Shown: positions 15,362 through 20,302 of the stretch, in pieces
Layout: each line of letters opens with the position of its first letter
How positions within the stretch are numbered: the stretch's first letter is position 1
Assembly (NCBI GenBank): GCA_003132865.1
Contig: PKYZ01000639.1
Span: 1-20,302, forward strand
Length of the DNA stretch: 20,302 bases
From: Bryobacterales bacterium
GTDB lineage: Bacteria > Acidobacteriota > Terriglobia > Bryobacterales > Bryobacteraceae
Direction of reading: 5' to 3'
Notes under the pieces: model-generated
The model's database searches: none
The model's input: only the letters and a program-made list of their open reading frames with translations
What the model was told of the DNA's origin: nothing
Made by a program: the position numbers and the translations under genes

Positions 15362-16315
15362 ATGAAGCCGTTACGACCACAGGGGTCACATAGGGCGCTG
15401 TGGCCGGACGGCAAATCGTTCGCCTTCACCGTCTTCGACGACCCGGATTCACAGACCCTGGAAGCCGGCCGCGAGGTCTACGCCTTCTTGGCCAGCCTCG
15501 GGTTCCGCACCACCAAGGGGGTATGGCCGATTCGCGGTTCGGGAACGCCCTCCGACCATGGCGGCACGTGTGCCGAGCCCGCCTACCGCGCCTGGGTGCA
15601 AGACCTCCAACGGAAAGGATTTGAAATCGGGCTGCATAACGCCACGCTGCATACATCCGACCGCCAGCAGACCCAGTTGGGCCTGCAGACGTTCGCGGAA
15701 TACTTCGGCGGGTATCCGGTCACCATGGCCCAGCATTACTACTGCGATGAAAACATCTATTGGGGAGACCAGCGCCTCAGCGGCCTGTACCGCCTGCTTT
15801 ACAGCGCTCTGACGCGAGGCCAGAACCGCAATCGATTCCACGGGCACATCCCGGGACACCCGGAGTTCTGGGGCGACCTGTGCCGTCAGCATATCCGCTA
15901 CGTTCGGAATTTCGCCTTCGCCGAAACCAACACGCTACGCGCCTGTCCCTATATGCCCTACCATGATCCGGACCGGCCCTATGTAAACTATTGGTACGCC
16001 TCCGCGGAGGGCGCCACCGTGCAGCCTTTCCTGGACCGCATCAGCGAAGCGAACCTGGACCGGCTGGAGGCCGACGGCGGCGCGTGCATCATGTACACGC
16101 ACTTCGGTCTGGGCTTCTGGGATGGCCGGATACACCCCCGATTCGCCGAGTCGATGACCCGCCTGGCGAGGCGTAACGGCTGGTTCGTGCCGGTTTCAGA
16201 ATTGCTGGATTACCTGCTGGCACAGCGCGGCGGCCAATCGGTGTTGCAAGCGGCCGAAAGGCGCGAACTGGAGAGGCGCTGGCTGCTGCACAAGGTGCGC
16301 TTCGGCAACGCCTGA
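15362..16315 (+). CDS. Atypical polysaccharide-deacetylase-like protein (NodB fold)
   Basis: This 317-residue protein keeps the CE4 start motif as FTVFDDPDSQT (D26-D27) followed by a barrel-like pattern. The second motif is unusual: EIGLHNATLHTSDR has H92 and H97 with four residues between, whereas the classic metal motif is H-x3-H. It also carries MAQHYYCDENIYWGD and IMYTHFGLGFWDG, histidine- and aromatic-rich segments that may form the active site. The TFDDG glycine is replaced by P. Proteins of this kind occur beside GNAT proteins in EPS clusters. The convergent gene immediately downstream is such a GNAT protein, with only 8 bases between stops. It may act on the same glycan as the CE4 enzyme at 9707-10774. 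Function as a deacetylase is unproven. Confidence 0.72.
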   Translation: MKPLRPQGSHRALWPDGKSFAFTVFDDPDSQTLEAGREVYAFLASLGFRTTKGVWPIRGSGTPSDHGGTCAEPAYRAWVQDLQRKGFEIGLHNATLHTSDRQQTQLGLQTFAEYFGGYPVTMAQHYYCDENIYWGDQRLSGLYRLLYSALTRGQNRNRFHGHIPGHPEFWGDLCRQHIRYVRNFAFAETNTLRACPYMPYHDPDRPYVNYWYASAEGATVQPFLDRISEANLDRLEADGGACIMYTHFGLGFWDGRIHPRFAESMTRLARRNGWFVPVSELLDYLLAQRGGQSVLQAAERRELERRWLLHKVRFGNA

Positions 16316-16323
16316 ATCCGGCC

Positions 16324-17451
16324 TCAGTCCTGACCGGTAAGGTTCACCCGGCCGTCGCCGTCGCCCCGGTTGAAGTGGATGCGGGGGAGCGCCTCTCCCA
16401 GAGGTTCCACCAGTTTGCGCAGCTCCTTGGACAAGGCCAGCAGGTAATTCGACGGTCCTTTCCAGAAGCCCGCGGCCCTAAGCGCCGAGGTCCAGTCCCG
16501 ATGCATTTGGTTGGAGATAACGATGTCGGCGTTCCGCCCCCTGGCAGCCTCTACCGCACTGTGGACGAGCGATGGTATGGCCTCCGGCGGACCTACTCCA
16601 TCCACCAGCGCCGCTACCCGTAACTCGCCGAAATACGACCGGTTGAGGGTTTGGCAATCGAGCATCTGCACCCAGCCTGCCGGCGCATCGCCCGCGGTCA
16701 GTTGCACTCCGTAATAGCGAGATTCCGAGTGCGGATAGATGAAGCGCAGATAGTCCGCGGTGCGTACGGCGCTTACCGAATACTGCTCCACGCTGGCCTG
16801 CCAGATCCGGTCCGCCCACTCTGAAAAGTCTTGGATGGGATGCTGCACATACCCCCCGTCGAACCGGATCCGCGTGCGCGCTCTCTGAATTCCTTTCAGC
16901 GCCAGTCCACCCAAACCTGAAAATGCCAGAACATCGGCTGCCACGCGGCGGCCCCTTCGGCCGCGCAAGGGTCCGATATTTCGCAGAAACCGCCTGGCGT
17001 TCAGAACCAGGAAATAAAACGGCGTCTCCAGAATCGTCCAACCCATCGCGCGCAACATACGCGGCAAAGGCCGGTCCATGCCACCCATGCCCATGGCAAA
17101 CAGCAGCGGCTGTTCTGCGAGGGCGTGTGCCAGCATCGCAGCCCCAACGGCGGCATAGCGTTTATCGACGATGCCTTCCGACAAGGGAGCCTGATAGTGC
17201 CCCACGCCGTAGACCTGTCCGCGGATGTAAAACGGTTGGTTGCGGATAAAGTATCCGCCGCGCACCTCTCCGGCATCGTCCACTACCACGAAGTGGCGGA
17301 ATTCGACGCCGGGCACGGGCGTGCTCGGATTCGGCGCCGGAGCGGTTTCCGGCAGCGCGAAAAGCAAGGCGTCCGCCGCCCGCATGCGGGCATTGAAGGC
17401 GCGCGCGGCGGGTTCGTGCGAAGCTTCGTAATAGACTACCCGCAGACCCAT
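16324..17451 (-). CDS. GNAT-family acetyltransferase, two GNAT-like halves
   Basis: This 375-residue protein has two alpha/beta halves of GNAT type. The N-terminal half contains HFVVVDDAGEVRGGYFIRNQ and YAAVGAAMLAHALAEQPLLF, a strand-loop-helix pattern like the acetyl-CoA site. The C-terminal half contains SRYYGVQLTAGDAPAGWVQM and the helix SLVHSAVEAARGRNADIVIS, with AAGFWKGPSNYLLAL at the end of the fold. The chain ends with HFNRGDGDGRVNL, a tail I associate with GNAT proteins of EPS and exosortase-type loci. Such proteins may acylate a sugar amine. It lies tail-to-tail with the NodB-like gene, suggesting a deacetylation/acylation pair. Its ATG at 17451 has only a weak ribosome binding site. 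Substrate unknown. Confidence 0.75.
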   Translation of the reverse strand: MGLRVVYYEASHEPAARAFNARMRAADALLFALPETAPAPNPSTPVPGVEFRHFVVVDDAGEVRGGYFIRNQPFYIRGQVYGVGHYQAPLSEGIVDKRYAAVGAAMLAHALAEQPLLFAMGMGGMDRPLPRMLRAMGWTILETPFYFLVLNARRFLRNIGPLRGRRGRRVAADVLAFSGLGGLALKGIQRARTRIRFDGGYVQHPIQDFSEWADRIWQASVEQYSVSAVRTADYLRFIYPHSESRYYGVQLTAGDAPAGWVQMLDCQTLNRSYFGELRVAALVDGVGPPEAIPSLVHSAVEAARGRNADIVISNQMHRDWTSALRAAGFWKGPSNYLLALSKELRKLVEPLGEALPRIHFNRGDGDGRVNLTGQD

Positions 17452-17597
17452 CTACACCACACGGCGCGGCGTTTCCGCCCATGGACGGAGTTGACTGCGA
17501 TGGATGGCCGGTGTCCGCGGCATTCAGCCAGTCTACCACTCCTACCGATGACATCGAGGAGCCGCCGCGGCGGTAAGCGAATCGGCAATTTGGCATC

Positions 17598-17932
17598 TCA
17601 GCAAACGTCGCCCAGTACCGGATCTCCGACGACAGAAGTAATCGGGCCGCTCTCCAACTTTACGATCATGGCCTGGTAACCCGTCAACTCTATGACAGGG
17701 TCCGGCTTGTCGCGAAAGAACTCCTCGATCGCCTTCACTACCTCTGATGCCCATGGATAGTCGTGGCAAAGCACGATGCCGCCCGGTGAAAGGCGCTCAT
17801 AGAAGAATTGCAGCGCCGCCAGTGCGCTCTCGTACAAGTCGGCGTCCAGATGCACGAACGAGAAAAGGTGGTCGCGCAGCGGATCTGCGGTGGTTGGAAA
17901 CAAGCCAGGATAATAATGCACCCGCTCCGGCC
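17598..17932 (-). pseudogene. TylF/MycF-type methyltransferase, 3' half only (right copy)
   Basis: Only the C-terminal half of a SAM-dependent sugar O-methyltransferase remains. It holds VHYYPGLFPTTADPL, FSFVHLDADLYESALAALQF with the metal-binding D-A-D, LSPGGIVLCHDYPW, and an ending near QAMIVKLE, in one open frame to a TGA at 17598. The whole SAM-binding N-terminal half is missing; upstream of about 17932 the sequence switches to a GT39 fragment. The first 131 bases match the left copy at 14526-14656, while the last 185 are those lost from the left copy. An ATG at 17921 could still start a 107-residue product, but it would lack the cofactor site. Confidence 0.75.
17799..17929 (-). repeat. 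Direct repeat, right arm (TylF fragment)
   Basis: This is the partner of 14526-14656, in the same orientation, about 3.3 kb away, with roughly 85% identity by eye. Between the arms lie the intact NodB-like and GNAT genes. Confidence 0.8.
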
Positions 17933-18010
17933 AAGCCCACCAGATACGGAATGGCCGCCAGGACGGCGTGCCGCGGGCGGATCGGCTTGCGGTCGTAATA
18001 CCCCATCAGA
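17930..18010 (-). pseudogene. GT39 glycosyltransferase scrap fused to the TylF remnant
   Basis: On the minus strand this reads YYDRKPIRPRHAVLAAIPYL followed by VGLAGAG. It corresponds to the segment YFDRRRIRPAHVAIAAIPYA, then AGALGWGA, in the broken gene at 3296-4575, so it comes from another GT39 gene. Nucleotide similarity to about 4017-4075 is also visible. No other part of the gene is present in the window. It ends exactly where the methyltransferase homology starts, which marks a recombination or deletion joint. Confidence 0.6.
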
Positions 18011-18324
18011 AACAAGACGCGCTTGGCCCGCGAACTCGGGAGTCCGTCTTCGGAGATTACGCAATTCGGCGCTCCTGCTAATCGCATCCGCCGCGTCCGC
18101 CACCCTAAAGGGTGGTGGCGGACTGGCGAATAGGCCCATCCGCCGTATGCGCCGGGGAGGGGTGGCGGACTGCGGATCGCTTGTTTTCATAGAGGTGCAA
18201 AGATCCGTACTACGAGGGGTATAGGCCGAAACTGACCCGCTAGACCCTGATGGCCCCCATACAGGTCACCGACTTGGCCTGCAATCCCACCTTCCTGCCG
18301 GACCTGGGTGCTGCCAACCACTAA
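18011..18324. other. Gene-free interval
   Basis: About 310 bases separate the GT39 scrap and the end of the tectonin-like gene. Apart from the GC-rich hairpin at 18095-18123 and a second partial copy of its arm near 18155-18175, I see no gene. A 24-codon frame at 18250 (plus) has no motif or good ribosome binding site. Confidence 0.5.
18095..18123. repeat. GC-rich inverted repeat (REP-like hairpin)
   Basis: GTCCGCCACC (18095-18104) pairs perfectly with GGTGGCGGAC (18114-18123) around a 9-base loop. Part of the loop can form an alternative inner stem (CCACCCT with AGGGTGG). The element GTGGCGGACTG recurs about 40 bases downstream, so the motif is repeated locally. It may be a REP-type intergenic element or the transcript end of a neighbouring gene; there is no T tract. 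Confidence 0.5.
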
Positions 18325-19464
18325 TTAGAAGCCGTACACAACAGACACGTTGAGCGCGTTGTCATCCAGCATGGTCCAGCCGGAGCAAACGTTCGTGCTG
18401 AGATTGCAAGGTATCCCGGTATACTGCCAGATCGAGCCAGTATTATGCACCTCATAAACAGTGTTTGGCCCGGCAACGATATATGCCATATTTGGATTGT
18501 TATCGATCTGGGTCCAGCCCCAACAAAAGCTTCCAATTATTGTTGTTGAGCAAGGTACCCCGGTGTATTGCCAGATCGAACCATTGTTCTGCGCCTGGTA
18601 CAAGTTGCCCCCGGCAGTAATTTGAGTGGTGATCCCGATGTTGCCGATCTTCCCGTTCTGGTTGTTGCCGACCTGCTCCCAGCCGGTACAAAAACCGCTC
18701 GGGTTGCATGGCGTACCGGTATACTGCCAGATAAAGCCGTTCTGCCACATTTGATAAGCCGCCGCTTTCCCAGTTGCCATGCTGATGGTATTTGGGTTGC
18801 CGTCAATTTGCACCCAGCCAGGGCAAGACCCCCAATCATAATATCCATCGTCCTGATACATGCTGCACGGGGTCCCCGTGAATTTCCAGAGGGAGCCGTC
18901 GAAGTGTCGCTGAAACAAACCGGTGTCGCCTAGCCAAATGCCTGCTGCCGTCTGAGTGTTGTCATCGATCGCGAGCCAGGGACAAGCGCTTTCGCACTGT
19001 TGGGGGCTGAACCCGGTGCTGTACTGAAAGATGAAGCCCGGACCGCCATAGCCTGGGCTATAGGCTACGAACGCGCCTCCCGCAGCATAGATTTGACTCC
19101 AGTAGACGAGATACAGACTGTTTCCCATAAGCGCCCAACCAGGACAGTTTGCGTCCGGCGGAGAGGAGGAAGGGGTACAGGCTTGACCGGTGAACCGGAA
19201 GATCTGGTAGTCTCCGTCCCAGCTAGTCTGCAACATGTAGAGCTGGCCTGCCCCGGCGGTGATTTGGATCGCATTGACACCAAGTTGCACCCAGCCAGGG
19301 CAATTACTCCCGTTGCACGGCACCCCCGTAGATTGCCAGATCGTTCCGTCGGAATGAAGCTGGTACAGAGGCACATTCCCGCCCCAAGCCTCGGAAACCA
19401 TGCTCGCTGAAATGCCGGCTGCGAGCAGTGCGACCTTGTGCCATTGCGATATTTTCGTCGTCAT
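18325..19464 (-). CDS. Secreted tectonin-like repeat protein (predicted 7-bladed beta-propeller lectin)
   Basis: This 379-residue protein has an N-terminal signal peptide (charged start, hydrophobic VALLAAGISASMV, likely cleavage near AWG-GN around residue 29). The mature part is seven repeats of about 45-55 residues. A typical repeat reads LYQxHxDGSIWQYTGxPC, then a short variable loop, then CxGWxQIDNNPN and an AG strand. Each repeat contains two cysteines, the second directly before a GW or W, so each blade may hold its own disulfide. Repeats 2 and 3 are the most diverged. Tectonin-type propellers bind glycans or phospholipids, so a role in surface recognition is plausible but inferred. The ATG at 19464 has an AAGGAG ribosome binding site about nine bases upstream. 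Base composition is less GC-rich than the neighbours, consistent with a separate origin. Confidence 0.75.
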   Translation of the reverse strand: MTTKISQWHKVALLAAGISASMVSEAWGGNVPLYQLHSDGTIWQSTGVPCNGSNCPGWVQLGVNAIQITAGAGQLYMLQTSWDGDYQIFRFTGQACTPSSSPPDANCPGWALMGNSLYLVYWSQIYAAGGAFVAYSPGYGGPGFIFQYSTGFSPQQCESACPWLAIDDNTQTAAGIWLGDTGLFQRHFDGSLWKFTGTPCSMYQDDGYYDWGSCPGWVQIDGNPNTISMATGKAAAYQMWQNGFIWQYTGTPCNPSGFCTGWEQVGNNQNGKIGNIGITTQITAGGNLYQAQNNGSIWQYTGVPCSTTIIGSFCWGWTQIDNNPNMAYIVAGPNTVYEVHNTGSIWQYTGIPCNLSTNVCSGWTMLDDNALNVSVVYGF

Positions 19465-19704
19465 AAACAGATTCTCCTTTTGTGTGTAGCGCTGCTATTC
19501 CCGGATGCCGGAGGCCGCTTGGCCTTACCCTATCCGGTGCGCAGTTCGGATGAACTCAAATCCATCCACACAGTAATGCGCAAAATCGGGGAAGGATTTT
19601 TGTGTAATCCACATTAATCCGATCTACAGCCGCAGCGCCGGCCATGAAGATGTCAACGACGCGGAGCGGCCGTCCTGAACTAGACGCCTTTCCGTCGCTT
19701 TGGC
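19465..19704. other. Upstream region of the tectonin-like gene
   Basis: There are 240 bases between the start of the tectonin-like gene and the end of the EEP fragment. The ribosome binding site of the former is clear. I cannot point to a convincing promoter; a short GGCC-centred hairpin near 19512-19525 is the only structure. No gene is supported. Confidence 0.4.
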
Positions 19705-20163
19705 TTACTGCCGCTTGACGGCGAACGCCATCCCTTGCTGGAGGCGAACTTCGGGCTTCCATCCAGCATCGCGGTACTTTTGCTTCCTCCCAGGTGCCTG
19801 GTAGTCGTGGGAGTTGAACGCTTCGACGAATTTATAGTCGTATCCCTCAGGGAGGCACACGATGTCCAGTGTCGTGTGGGCATCCGTAACACGCACCACC
19901 TCTTGAAGTGCAATAACATCGGGATCGCAGTCCTCACTCATGCGCTGCAGATCCCGCGTCAGCGCGTCTCGAATGGTCGTGATGCGGTCGGGCCCTTTGC
20001 GCAAGGCATCAACGCCGCCGACGTTGAAGGTTGCGAGGCGCAGTTCAGTCGGGTGGGGACCGGGAATGCCCACACCGGTGCTCGTTTTAGGCACGAACTT
20101 GACGTTGCCGCGGCCTGCACTTTCGATGTGGCCAGGAAGGTACTTGCGGATGTCGGACAGCAC
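19705..20163 (-). CDS. Truncated endonuclease/exonuclease/phosphatase (EEP) family protein
   Basis: The 152-residue frame carries the N-terminal part of the EEP fold: ELRLATFNVGGVDALR with N47, then DPDVIALQEVV with the metal-binding E88, and GYDYKFVEAF. EEP proteins (nucleases, sphingomyelinase-like and inositol phosphatases) are usually 250 residues or more, with catalytic GDFN- and SDH-type motifs in the second half. These are absent here because the frame stops at 19705, and I cannot find the rest in other frames downstream. It is therefore likely a truncated gene. The GTG at 20163 is the earliest supported start, but the beginning of the gene could lie further upstream. No link to the EPS genes is evident. 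Confidence 0.6.
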   Translation of the reverse strand: MLSDIRKYLPGHIESAGRGNVKFVPKTSTGVGIPGPHPTELRLATFNVGGVDALRKGPDRITTIRDALTRDLQRMSEDCDPDVIALQEVVRVTDAHTTLDIVCLPEGYDYKFVEAFNSHDYQAPGRKQKYRDAGWKPEVRLQQGMAFAVKRQ

Positions 20164-20302
20164 CCTATCGAGGTCACTGGTTAGTAATGGCCTCCAACTC
20201 CGTGCGCTTCACAACAGTGTTGGCGCGTTGCATTAAGAACGCAAGCGGAGCACGCAGTCGCGGCTCCCTACAGCATGCCTGGAGCTTTTGCCAGGAGTTC
20301 TT

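Noticed and set aside
1..20302. CRISPR array, insertion sequence or prophage
   Set aside because: No regularly spaced repeats, transposase motifs or phage genes were seen on either strand; the direct repeats at 14526 and 17799 are gene fragments.

Overview
The window is high-GC bacterial DNA from a Gram-negative-type genome. It carries the middle of a surface-polysaccharide locus: a Wzx-type flippase, a Wzy/WaaL-type ligase or polymerase, glycosyltransferases, sugar-nucleotide enzymes, two CE4/NodB-fold proteins, and an FkbH plus acyl-carrier-protein pair. The gene style (VapC/RES toxins inside EPS loci, GNAT proteins beside deacetylases, many decayed genes) would suit Acidobacteriota. No rRNA or other phylogenetic marker is present, so that placement is a weak inference.

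Layout. (1) 130-808, minus: an MbcA/ParS/Xre-type antitoxin followed by its RES toxin, which carries two frameshifts in G runs. (2) 1178-1223: tandem hairpins. (3) 1254-3113, minus: a sugar-1-phosphate nucleotidyltransferase, a Phd-type antitoxin with a palindromic operator, a VapC/PIN toxin, and a GmhB-like HAD phosphatase. The toxin-antitoxin pair sits between two enzymes that normally form a nucleotide-heptose pathway. (4) 3296-4575, minus: a GT39-type membrane glycosyltransferase broken by at least six frameshifts. (5) 4603-7076, plus: a GT2 glycosyltransferase translationally coupled to a Wzx flippase. (6) 7073-8368, minus: an AlgD-like nucleotide-sugar dehydrogenase. (7) 8471-12940: an unrecognised 286-residue protein (minus), divergent from the operon ACP - NodB deacetylase - FkbH (plus). 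(8) 13005-14459, minus: O-antigen ligase/polymerase. (9) 14490-18010: two decayed TylF-type methyltransferase copies, in direct orientation, flanking an atypical NodB-fold protein (plus) and a double-GNAT protein (minus). The right copy is fused to a scrap of another GT39 gene. (10) 18325-19464, minus: a secreted protein of seven tectonin-like repeats, each with a cysteine pair. (11) 19705-20163, minus: a truncated endonuclease/exonuclease/phosphatase-fold protein.

How it may work together (inference). GT2 and other transferases build a lipid-linked repeat from GDP/UDP sugars, including a uronic acid from the AlgD-like enzyme and possibly a heptose from the nucleotidyltransferase/HAD pair. 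Wzx flips it and the ligase polymerises or attaches it. FkbH would load a glyceryl group from 1,3-bisphosphoglycerate onto the small ACP. With no polyketide synthase nearby, the likeliest use is decoration of the glycan, with the deacetylase exposing an amine or the unknown protein acting as partner. Several large genes here are intact (FkbH, flippase, ligase, dehydrogenase). The frameshifts are confined to a few genes, which argues for real gene decay rather than uniformly poor sequence.
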